DNA from: Formicarius rufipectus
Taxonomy: Eukaryota > Chordata > Aves > Passeriformes > Formicariidae
Reading direction: 5' to 3'
Assembly (NCBI GenBank): GCA_013399695.1
Contig: VXAU01001099.1
Location: 248,001 to 312,000, forward strand
DNA: 64,000 bases
Shown here: positions 52,971 to 64,000 of the stretch, in pieces
How the letters are laid out: each line of letters opens with the position of its first letter
How positions within the stretch are numbered: position 1 is the stretch's first letter
The notes under the pieces: model-generated
What the model saw: the letters and a program-made list of their open reading frames with translations, nothing else
Databases searched by the model: none
Told to the model about the DNA's origin: nothing
Program-made: the position numbers and the translations under genes

Positions 52971-53796
52971 GACTATGGAATGCTTCAGGGCTAATAGGCA
53001 TTTTGTACTTGCATTTTGCAGAGGCATAAAACAACCGCACTTAATCAAATCCTCAAATCTTCCCTTAGCCTTACAGTTTAAACACATCTATGGCATTTGA
53101 CCACTGTAAATTCCTCAGGGGAGGCATGGAATGTGCAGTTCCTATATTCATCTTGAAAAATTCTTCTTTCTTTTTCTTCTAAAATAATTCTTTGAGGATT
53201 TGGTAGTGGCCTCTTGACCTGAAAATATCTTCCACTTCCATTTTAAGACCTATAATCTTTCTTCTAAAAAGTCCAGCTGTAAGGCATCTTCTTTCTCTGA
53301 TAAAGAATCTACCATTTATTTCACTACACTGCTGCTCTGTCCTGAAGATTTGTAATCACCCTGGTGATGTCAATGCAAATTCCTCCTCAAAGTCTCAAAT
53401 GTTTGAGATTTGTGGTAAGCAGAGACAAGATGAAATAGTGATCACACTTAAAACAGGGTGTATTATGCCATGGTTCAGGCTTATCAGAAAGCAATTTTGC
53501 TGATTTTAGAGTAATACTCTATGACAGTTAATCTGTTGGGAAGATGTTAGCTTTATCTTTGATGCTTGTAAGAATTAAAGGTGCTAAGAATCTTCCAGGA
53601 TGAAGATTTTACAAAATTACCTCTCAATTTACTCTTACAATGAGTCGCCCTTCTTGATTTTTAAAGAAAACATTTGTTTTTGTCACTTTATGCATATAAA
53701 GAATTGTGATAGTTCATTTCAGGGATGCCTGTATAATCTAACGGTAATTCCACTTACATTTAAATTAAGATGCACTAAAATAAAATTCCTCATCTT

Positions 53797-53952
53797 AAAA
53801 AAAAACACCCCCCCCCAAAACAAACAAACAACAACAAAAAAACCCACAACAAAACAAAAAACCACACAAATAAACCCCCAAAAAACCCACCACCAAAACA
53901 ACAAAACAAAACAAAAAACAAACCAAACCCCAACCAAACAAAAAAACCCCAC
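53797..53952. repeat. Long A/C-only low-complexity tract
   Basis: About 155 bases made almost wholly of A and C, with no G and essentially one T. It includes a C9 run (53808-53816), several C3-C5 runs and many AAAC/AACA units. The minus strand is G/T-only with repeated G runs. Without T the plus strand cannot contain stop codons, which explains the 206-codon frame at 53600-54220; the minus strand likewise lacks A, giving a 77-codon frame. Neither is coding. A decayed poly(A) tail expanded by slippage is a possible origin. Confidence 0.92.
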
Positions 53953-56900
53953 ATTTCATATGTTGTATCTGGAGATATGGTACAGCAACATCCTAGTTAC
54001 TCTTATGTCAGATATTTGCACAAATTTTTCCTTGGATCTTGCTGCTGATCCATATATAATATGTGGTCTAAAGCAGTGGATTTTAAGGACCAGGGAATCC
54101 TACAGACTGCTTCCAGAAGTCACTTCTCTCCTATTGCTCCTGTCTGCTCCTCCATGCCCCTTCCCCAAACTGGTTTGTTTATACTTAGGGATGGCATATC
54201 TTTTTGTAGCTTTGCTATAAATCAATATTTCACAGTTTCACCTACATTGTTGATCCTTGAAGAAAAGTCAGGGAGGTGGAATGTGCATTTTGGAGAAACC
54301 AAATCTTGGAGTGGGAGTCTAAGTTTTTAGAGCCAGAGGGGAAAATTATTGGGTAGCTTTCATTTGTTTCTGTCAATTCCACGCTTCCAAGCAAGAGGCA
54401 AAATTTGCCACAATACAAATACATCCTGCTGAGAGAAGCTTATAGGTTTTAAGATCCAGTCTTCCTCTTTTATCTGTACCTAGAAGTTCACTTGCTCTTG
54501 GAGTGTGACTGCTGTAAGAGATTGGCTCACTTTAGTCCTGGAGGGTAGGGCACTCAGCCTGCTCCCACTGTCAGCATAACCTGATGTTCCCAGGTTGTCT
54601 CTCCCCTGTGTAATGAGGGAGGCTTGGCCATACTTTGTAAACATAATATGGCAAAAGTCATGAGGATAATGTTGCAGGCTGAAAAAAACTTAATATGTGC
54701 AGTAATTCATGCTGTCCTTTTTTATTACCTCAAATGTCAGGTCAGTCTTCATTACATACAATGCATCCTTTCTTGCCCTTCTTAGTGGCATTTTCTCGTA
54801 GTCCTCCTTTGTTCTGTATTTCTCATGTCATGGTTCTCTACAGTGATATTCCTCCTATTTTATGCAATTTAGCAGGACAAATGTTCTAGCCACTATTCCC
54901 AGATTTATTGTGCTTAAACCTGTGTCTTTATTGCAGCAATTAATCCAGAAGTTCTCTGTTATTATTTCTAATATGATGGATCAAACACAATTCTTTTTTT
55001 TTTTGCTTTTCCTAATTTACCCTTCCTCTGATGATTCAGCCTAAAAAATATACAAAGGATGTGTCTTTGCATCTTCTATTTCAACAGTTTCTCTACATTG
55101 ATTTTTCAAGTTATTATATCTTATATTTAAGTCATTATTTCTCCTGGTTTATTCTCCTATATTTAATTGGTACCTCCAGTCTTCTAAGCACTTTGGGATG
55201 CATAAAGCAATTCACAAATGCAATTAAAGATAAAACACGTACAATGAAATAAAGACATCATAAAACATTAAAGGAAATCTTAGTGGTCATGTGACTGGAG
55301 CCATGGGAGAATGATAGAAGCTTGTTTCTTCTTCCAAAGACTAGCCTGGGCAGGCTGCTACAAAGCTATTTCATTGAAGATAAAATGCTTCTGTGCTGAA
55401 ATGCTGAACTGAAGCTCAGGACAGCGGGGTTTACCTTCCAGTTTTACCAAGAATTTCCTCCCTTAGGCTGCCACCTGGACAATGGGAAGAATACACTTCC
55501 CTGCCCCTCCCCCTCACTCCAGAAAACCTCTCTATTTAGACTAAGATTATTTGCCATAGTGTTTTCTTTCTTACTTGCCAACAAAAAGAGGGATATGTGT
55601 GTAGCTGGGGTCACCAAGTGAAGTTCTCTCTCTGATGAACCATTGACAGCTAAAGGAAACAACTGAAGAGTCTTCTACAGGGCCCTGAGATGATGACAAT
55701 TAAGTCTCCTGCTGCCACCTTGGTCATACCGTATATTTGAAGCTATGCTGTTTTGTAATAAATTGGGGAGTGAGAAGAGTTTCTCTTGGCTACACTTACA
55801 TAAGGGTACCTTGTTTTGCCATTTCCTCATGAGTGATTTGTTTCTGACACATATGCAGAAACCTCACAGGCTGAGAGAACAATTTATCCAGCTGTCCTTC
55901 TGATACCTGCCTCCTACAAGCCCCTGCATCCTTATTCTGCCACTTCACTGGAAACCTGTCCAATTAAATACAGGAGATGACTAGATTCTTGTCACACACT
56001 GACTAAACTTCAGTTCCCAATATAAAGGAGTACTGTTCTCACTGGCCTCACTGTGAAAGAATCTTGCTATAACAAACAGATTCAGTGAATTTCTCTATTT
56101 GAACAATATGATCAATCTAATCTGAATACCTAATTCTCTTCAATTTGTTGTTATTTCATATTTATCCTGAATTGCTTGAAAATCCAAAGCAATTCTTCTC
56201 CCTCGCTCTCGGTCATCATATATTGCTGTTTACTGTTTGGGTAGAGGAAATTCTTATGATTTCCTGTTTGGGAATATGGACTTGATTCCTTTCATAGGAC
56301 TGAATAGTCAGAAATATGCCTTTTGCGTTATGTGTGCAGTTCAGGTTTCTCATACTACATTATGCAAGAAAGCAGAGCAGTGGGCAGAGAAAAAAAACCA
56401 GCCTGATCAATAAAAGACCTCTCTTGTTTAAATCTTTTTGAGTAGCAGGGAGAATAGTTATTTTCTTACCCCTACCCATTCCTTTGCAATTCAATCCAGC
56501 TAGATACCATCTTAAAATGGATTATATCCACAATGATAAATGGAGGAGTTTGTATTGATTTACTGAAATCGTACTATAACAACATAATTAGTCTACTTAC
56601 GAATTGTCTCTACTGTGAAGTTAAAAAAAACCCCAAAGGACCATGGAAGAAAAGTTACTGTTTACTCACTGAATACTGAAGAAAAAAGCAAAACCAAGGA
56701 AACAGTTCCACATAACACTATGACAGAGCCTTTGAAAATGTTCACTTTTGTGTTAGTTTCATGGGTACTGATGCAGACTTCCATTGTTCATCCTCATTCC
56801 ACCTGAAGACTTCTTTGACCCTCATCGCAGAAAACATTTAAATATTTCCTGACATTGTGTGATTGTTACATTTTTTTGACACCCAGCTCCTGCATTCTTT

Positions 56901-59900
56901 TTGGGTGATTAAACCACCTCATTATCACAGAACTGTGTTAATGCATCTACAAGGTGTGTTCAGTTTTGCCGGGACAAAACTTCCATTCTGTTTTACAGTC
57001 AGAGTAGCAATTGTTATGGAGTTTAGCATGCCAAAGAACAGAGAACCAGGCACAGACATTGACGCTGAAATTCTAAAAGCAGTGCAACTGCTCACTTCCT
57101 TCTGTTGTGCTACACCAGCTCTAACTCGTTTGCAAACTACATGATAGTAATGTGAACCCCGACTAATAGTAGGTGACAGGAAGGAAAAGAAGAATGCTTA
57201 AAAAAAATTGAAAAAAAATAGTAATAGAGAAGGGAACAAAAAGGGACTGTTTGATCAATTGAGAAAAAGTAGCAAAATGAAATAATGAGACAAGGCTTTT
57301 TTTCAAGCCTTGAAAATGAGTCTTCTGAGTCTTCCTTTTACCTTTTTGATTTATTAAAATAATGTTTACCTGAGAGGTGATAAAGATAGTGTTGAAGCTT
57401 TTAAATGAATAACTGAAGTTTAATGAAACCCTTAAGCTATGCCTCATTAAAATTCTTGAACCTTATGTTCTTATTCTGAGCAAAGAGTGATGATATTTTA
57501 ACACATGTAATTATAGTCTGATAATACAGTTTTCTGGCTAAACAATCAAGTGGAAAGCATAAAGGTACAATAAATCCCCACATGTAAACTCTAACAATTT
57601 TATTAAATTTTTTAACTAATAAATATATTTAATAAGTCTGAAAACACACATCTTGTGTTTATGGCACTGACTGTCATTAGTTGAATTAGGTGATCAATAT
57701 GAACTCAAAAATATGCAAGAATATTTACCCAGTGCAGAATTCACATATGCTGAGAAAGGGCAATAATCAATGGTAACTGAAATTAGAACACTGGTGTATA
57801 CTGGTCACCCAATTACTATCAAATTGTGCCACAAGATATAATTTAACTGTACTCCTGAATTAGTCCTTGAAATTCTCTTTCCCTCACAAGTCTGAGTTAA
57901 GGAGGAGAGGCTGTGTCAAGTACAGAAAACTAAAAACAATCCACACATATACAGACATATGAGGCAAACATATTTCAGGATGGCAACTGCTGGAGAATTC
58001 TTTGTTTTCCCTTTGCATGAAAAGACTTCATTCTTGCACTCTTTTTGTGATGTCCTCAATGTTGCCTAAAGTTTTATAAAGTTAATGAGTGTTGCATTCT
58101 ACGTACCCTAAGGCAACCTTGTGGTGTAGTTTTCACCATTGTTAGACAGCTGGGACCTGTATTTGTTACTTGTAGATCCTAGAGCTCTTTACCCAAGAAT
58201 GCCAGTAATTAGATGGTGCTCCCTAAAGAATGGTATCAGAAGGTCAGTACTTCTCAAGTGGAATAAAACCAAAGTGAAGGTGCTGAGAAAAGCCAAGAGA
58301 TGGTCTGGCCATCCTGCTGTTGGAGTGCTTTGGAGGTACCACTGAATTATGCTGACCAGTGTAATCTGAGTGAGGAGGGAACCACCTCTGTGTTGAGCTG
58401 TTTTTCACTCTTCCTTGTACTCTGTCCTTGCACTTCAAAACTGCAAACAGAAACTTGCAAAGCTAAAAGACAACTGTGAGCTTTGACCCTTCTCATGGGC
58501 ACAGTATGAATCATCATTAGATTCCTGATTCTAGTATAAATTTAGTCTTCATAGGAGTGAACAATTGGGCCCATTGTCACCCTCATTTGTTGTTCTCTGA
58601 CCTCCTCAATCTGTGCCCTGTGTCTGGGCAAGAGGAGACCCAGTGTGAGGTGTATGGGAATATGATCAGAGTGAGGACCCTGGAGAGGGGGGGTGTGTGT
58701 GCTGTATAATAAGTCTATATACATATAATAAGGTTTTTCTTAGAAACATTTTTGTGAGTATAAAGGTTTGGAAAGGGAGAATCACTTGAGAACTTTATGG
58801 TTGTCATTGACTTGTGTAAAAATCTTAGCATCTGTCAGTAGCATAAAAGCACAAAGCAGTAAATATTAGTCCTTTTTTTTCTTTGCTCAGAGATGTAAGC
58901 CTTAAGCCACTACTAAATTTGGAAGTAAGAAGCTCTGAAGAATGAGATTCTGACTCGCAATTTTTATACACACATAGTTGGCAACAAAATATTTCCAAAG
59001 TCCTCATAGAGAGGTGATGTTCCTGAGACACTATTCAGCTCTGTTGTTGGTTTCTGGAATTTTGTACTGGTCTCCCAGAGTTTCTGAGTTGTTGATGTCT
59101 CTCTACTATGAACTGCAAAACTTTGTAAGATTTGCCCATAATGAGAGTAATGTCTTTGCTGTTGTGCATGATTTTTAGGCAGCATACTGAGAAGTGTTTT
59201 AATAAAGACATCACTTTAAAGTAAGCTACTACCATCTGCTCTGCCCTCTAATTACAAATAGGGAAAGGAGGGAGAGGGAACAGTTTGCAATTGCATCATA
59301 GGCACAGCAAGGATAAAGAAGTGACATAAAGGCATGCAAGTCTCCAAATACAGCCTGCATCAATTATGTTGCTTTCATGATTCATATACAAATGGGAGAT
59401 GAAACTGTTCCCTTGTGAAATGAAAAGTTCTGTGTGACAGCCGTTTGTTTTCAGGATATCTGAAATGGCATGATTGTAACAATATATACCAGAGTGTTCT
59501 CTCTTGGTGTTAGTCCTGGAGAAAGCTGTAGGTGTGAGTTGTGTGTGTTTGAGATAAAATAAATGTTAAAAAAGAGGATCTGGTAGGCAATGGATTGAGA
59601 CTCCAAAGAATTGAGTTCAATTCCAGTTTCCGTTCATTTCAAACTAAATAAATAACAATTGCATGTCTAATTTCAAAATACCTCTAGATCTTATGTTCTG
59701 TGAGGCTCACGTAGTACATGCTGGTACTCATAAAACAGGAATAACAGCTCCATATTGCACAGGAGTGTTGCTAGGATTCAGTCAATTTAATGTTTGCAAG
59801 ACATGAAGACTCTTGCCTGACAGGAACCATATAAGATGCACTGAGATATGAGGGCTTTGATTTGATTCCCTGCAGGTTTTGCTGCCATACTTATGGCACC

Positions 59901-61479
59901 AGTATGTGCTACCTTCTCTGTAGTACTTATGCCTCTACAGCAAATATGGACTCGCCTGACACTGAAGAATTGTCCTCAGTCCCTCAGTAGCAGTGGAACA
60001 ACAAATCCTTGTTCCCAAAGGAGCTGTCCAGCATGGTTCACACTGCTGCAGTGGAGACTGCAAAATCTCCTGTGGTTGTAATGTTAGTCATAATCCTCAG
60101 ACATGGGAGGACTGGCCAAGAAAGAAAATAGCTGCTTGAAGACACTTTCTTCTCCCTGATTATCTCGGGGTGTGAGGGCTCAGAGTCTCTTTCTCTCTCT
60201 CAAGGCACGATTCTGCTCTTCTGGTTGGCAATTATGCACTGCCTTAAGCTGGGGAAATACTGACCTCTTGAAGCAAATTCCTGCAGGTTCTGTAATATGT
60301 GTAAGCACTTACTTAAATTATTAGAGGATTTATCTGAAAGTGTCTGAGCACACTGCACAAACTGAGTAGGAACAAATTCCCATTTGATGTAGGAAAACAA
60401 TCAAATTCATGTAGCAAAAAGCAGGCTTGGATGATAGTCAATGAATTTTTTCTTCCTGTCAGAAACCATTGGCTGTTATCTGCTCAGTCTGAACACTCAA
60501 ATCATTTTATATTCATGTGCCTTTTATTAAATATCAATTAGTGACTAAGTGGTACAAAACAGTGTTCAAAGAGAGATCAGGCTTATTGCTCTTCCTGTTT
60601 CCCCAGTTCCAGCCTGAAAATCTGTGAATGTATATCTCATTTTCCAGCTGTGAATGAGTCCATTACATCCTTTACCCAAATATTGACGATGAGAAATGGA
60701 GCAGAATTCTCTCTCTTTCCATCTTCTTCCCCCTCCACCCCCAAAAGTAAAAGTGAAAATGGCTATCCATCAATGTGCAAGTGCAATCAAGGTATTTGCC
60801 ACACTGAGGGCTCCATCAAAATCATTAAAATGTGTTTGATTAAAGCAGGGAATAAAACTCAAGACCTGCCCTAACCAGCAATAATTTTCTGCAACCATAT
60901 GGTGCAAGGGGATTTTAGCCACAGTGAATGCTCTCACATGCTCATTGCAGTTAATGTCTCGGGCTCAGAAGGGATTGCAAGCTTGGATTTAATCATGTCT
61001 CTAAAACTAGTCAAATTCTTAGGCACTGCGGGAATACAAATTACTATTACGTTTGAGTCCTGAACACAGAGCTCAGAGGATTGTGTGCTTTTTCACTGCA
61101 TTTGCCTATGTGTAATTGTGGCAGATAAAAGATGGTGCATAAAAATTTCTCAGCCAGCTCACAAATAAATACTTTTCAACTTTCCCTTTAATTATGGAAA
61201 AAGCAAACTCCAGGTCTGACCTTGTGAAAATATGCTTACCAGGAAACACTGGAAAGCTACCTACACTTGCAAATATGATTTCAGATTTTGGCAACTAAAG
61301 AGCCATCCTAGGACAAGGCTGCCCATGAGTCTGTGGTGCCCAGGGCAGATGGTATCCTTCACATTCTTGCAAAACTTGACAAAAGATACTTTCTATGAAC
61401 ATTCTTTGTACACAGACCATTGCTGTTTGGAGAAAAACGAGTGGACATGGTTTGTTTTGAGGTTAGGGTAAGTCTAAAG
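53953..61479. other. AT-rich unique DNA, no gene recognised
   Basis: No supported gene, RNA gene or transposon is recognised. Frames are at most 94 codons. A short G-rich run with GT dinucleotides lies near 58686-58700. Confidence 0.55.
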
Positions 61480-61534
61480 TCCCACAGAATGCCTGAGGTT
61501 GAAAAGGATGTCTGGAGATCATCTGGTCCATAAG
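61480..61534 (-). mobile_element. CR1 3'-end fragment
   Basis: CCCACAGAATGCCTGAGGTT followed by a block ending GGAGATCATCTGGTCCA closely resembles the reverse complement of the CR1 3' terminus. Similarity fades after about 61534, so only the last 55 or so bases of the element are recognisable. The minus-strand 148-codon frame at 61359-61805 runs through it and includes translated CR1 tail, so that frame is not a real gene. Confidence 0.75.
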
Positions 61535-64000
61535 TAGCTACACCAAACTCTCTAGATTTACATTCAGTGAACATTTTGGTGTGCACTGGGATTAAGGAAA
61601 AAGAGAGGAATGGTTTGATAGCATTTCTGAGACCCTCTTGCAAACAGATGTGCTCTAAGTCTGCCTCATAACTCCCCTGAGACAATGTGCTGTCTCTCAG
61701 AAGGAAATGCATAGTCTGAATATCAATGTCATTTTGTAACAAAGGTTCTTGATTGAGTTGTGTGAGCAATTTTCCTTTACATAGCTGAGAAACCTTCCCA
61801 GTCATCTAATTCCCCAAAATGGAGATTACAAGGTCAACCTGCTTCAAATAGAAAATGAAACTAGTATTGAAAATAAATGTAAATGACAAATGATCTTGTT
61901 ATTTCTGTATTGTTATTTTTTTTTTGCACTCAGCAGACCATAGTGAAGATATCACCTTGGATTTATTTTCTGATTCTCTGCAAATATAGAAATTAGTTTG
62001 TAAGACAAATACTTCCTGGAGTCTCTAGTGTGCAGATAGTATGTCTCTAATTTAAAATATTTTCTTTTATCTGCAGTTCTCCAATACAAGAGGGAAGATC
62101 TTTTATATCTCTCCATGTAACAAAATATTTTGATGGTCAGCAATGGCACTAGTATTATAAAACTACTTCAGGTTGTAGCATTAGCAGGTTTTTTAGTTCT
62201 AAGTGGGGCATCAAATAGAATAGAAAAAAAAAAACCCACTTCTTAAAATGCACAACGATCAAAATTTTTTTAATAAATTGTTTGGATCTATAAATTATAT
62301 CAAAGAATTTAGGGTCCAGAGTTGACAGGACAGAATTTTTGTTGCTGTGGTGATGGTGATGATGACGAGATTTTTACTCTTTGACATAAGAGGTATTTTC
62401 AATAAATTGTTTCAAGGTTGCTTTATGTATTTGTGAGTCTGCTAAAAAAAATTGGAATTTTGATGTGGTTTGTGGCAATAAAAATATTTTTTATTTCTTT
62501 ATTAAGGGATGAAGCTCCTGTTTGTTTGGATTATTTTTTTTTTTTAATTTTGATGCATATTGATTGTTGAACATATCTTAGCATCAGAGAAACATTATTT
62601 TAAGGGCAAAAACTACATAACTTATTTTTGTTGAATAAGCATAAATGTTAATTATATTAACGTGCTTGGAGGTTGGGTATACAAGCTGAAATTATTAACT
62701 TTAAAATTATTGCAGGGAAGAATGGCACCATATTTCTTAACAGAGTAGATCCATATGTTTATTCAGTTACAATATACTTTGTCTAGGAAGAGAGAAATAA
62801 CATTTCATTTATTATTTATTTTTCTATTAGCTCTGTGTACTAGCTCATTTTGTACGAACTAAGTTGTCTTGCAGTTCTCTATGAAACAGCAAAATAATCC
62901 CTCAAACATCACCTACATTATTCCTTTGCTTTCTGTGCTGCTTTAAGGCTCTAAGGAAACCACACAGGCAGACTCCATACACAGACTGTTTGTATGAAAT
63001 ATTTTTGAAAAATATAAATTTCTTTGTTTTATGCAGTCATTTTTGATTCTTATATATGGGGGTTTGAATCATTCACTGTCATGAATCTGTGCATGCTTTC
63101 CTCATTATACACAAACGTAAAAAGAAGTTATAGAGAGAAGATGAAAATAGAGAAGGGAAGATAGAAAAATTCAGATGTATGAAGGAGTACACTCTAGGGA
63201 AAGACATATTTGTAAGAATATCAAAATTACTTTCTCCTTAAATATTTTTGCAAATGCTTAATGGAAGTTGAATACTTAATAGCGGTTGAGAGAACATCAT
63301 TACATTGAAAATAAAGTAAAATTAAATGCATTTTAAGAAAAAACAACCTACCATTTGAAAAGAAAACCTCTTTTACTTCTCAGTTCTACAGCTGCTTGGC
63401 AAATTGAAAGTTGTTAGTATTTGTGTTTCAGCTTTTTTTTATCCATTTTTTAACCCTCAGAATTTGACATAACTACTTGCTTCTCAGATGTGGAAAGGCT
63501 AATGAGTTGAGTTCAGATACTGCAATGAAAAAAACCAGACTTTTGATGCAAGGAGAGAACCATAATGGAGTTTGCCCAGTCTGACCAACTGTATATCACA
63601 GCCTTAACATTTCATCAAGGTCTGGAAGGGAATGAAATGTGATCATCCTGTTCTCAGATGCTTAGACACCTGAGTTATTGTCTTAAAAGCTGGTAGTCCC
63701 AACAGTATTCACTCCTCCTCTGCTTGTTCAGGTTAGAAAGAAAGGAATAATTTTGTTCTCAGATCCTGTTTGATTTTTAATTAAGGGCTATCAAGAAAGA
63801 TCCATGATTATTAATCACAGATGGAAGGTGACATGCAGGCTTTGAACAGCAGGTGAAGCTCAATATTTAGAGAACTTTCTCTGGGGAAAATCACTCAGGT
63901 CCCTCTTCCCGATTCTTAGCTCCTCCTATTCATCTGTGAGCATCAGCACAAATGGGCCAATCCCTCTGTTTAGAGACTCAGAATTTTTTCATGAAGCCCA
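61535..64000. other. AT-rich unique DNA, no gene recognised
   Basis: No supported gene. A pyrimidine tract ending in CTGCAG at 62076 precedes an 18-codon open frame, one more exon-like coincidence. A T12 run (62534-62545) and a short GTGATG-type repeat (about 62347-62366) are the only simple repeats worth noting. Confidence 0.55.

Larger units (their letters stand above)
47377..53796. other. AT-rich unique DNA, no gene recognised
   Basis: No supported gene. The most exon-like signal is the long pyrimidine tract and acceptor at 51230, listed separately. Other frames are below 110 codons and carry no domain I recognise. Confidence 0.55.

Noticed and set aside
61359..61805. 148-codon ATG-initiated minus-strand frame
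   Set aside because: It runs through the 3' tail of a CR1 fragment at 61480-61534, and the rest shows no domain; a chance frame is more likely.
1..64000. Known microRNA, tRNA or rRNA genes, CRISPR arrays and bacterial operons
   Set aside because: I looked by eye for several well-known microRNA seeds (let-7, miR-9, miR-124, miR-30, miR-137), tRNA boxes and regularly spaced repeats and found none; the composition and CR1 content rule out a prokaryotic source.

Overview
The window looks like vertebrate nuclear DNA, most likely from a bird. Three things support this. It is AT-rich and visibly CpG-poor. No ORF looks like a conserved protein over its length. The recognisable transposon remains are of the CR1 LINE family, typical of birds and other sauropsids: a 5'-truncated copy at 10611-11018 with the diagnostic octamer tail, short 3' fragments at 61480-61534 and probably 47327-47376, and an older-looking CR1/L3-like remnant at 34978-35125. 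I saw no bacterial, phage, organelle, rRNA or tRNA gene and no CRISPR array. I cannot name the species or locus.

The whole 64 kb reads as a gene desert or a piece of a very large intron. The longer open frames are explained by repeats or chance. The 206-codon frame at 53600-54220 crosses an almost G- and T-free A/C tract, where stop codons cannot form. The 110-codon frame at 15331-15663 crosses a G/T tract. The 148-codon minus frame at 61359-61805 contains CR1 tail sequence. I therefore annotate no confident protein-coding gene. The best exon-like signals are a 36-nt candidate microexon at 39585-39620 and a possible terminal exon at 51231-51373, both low confidence.

Layout: 1-10570, AT-rich non-repetitive sequence with simple repeats and a GC-richer patch near 5450-5900. 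10611-11018, CR1. 11019-30497, more unique sequence with poly-T/poly-A and pyrimidine tracts. 30498-31860, an assembly problem: a 194-base run of N lies between two near-identical copies of the same sequence, and a single N marks a second contig junction. 31861-39500, unique sequence with an old CR1-like remnant and two sets of short inverted repeats. 39585-40760, the most interesting stretch: the candidate microexon, followed about 1 kb later by a compact cluster of three E-boxes in a 10-bp inverted repeat beside two ATTAATT homeodomain-type sites. 40761-64000, AT-rich unique sequence with a long A/C tract at 53797-53952 and two CR1 tail fragments.

No multi-gene system is visible. If the window has a function, it is most likely regulatory or structural (enhancers, intronic splicing signals), and the sequence alone cannot prove this.
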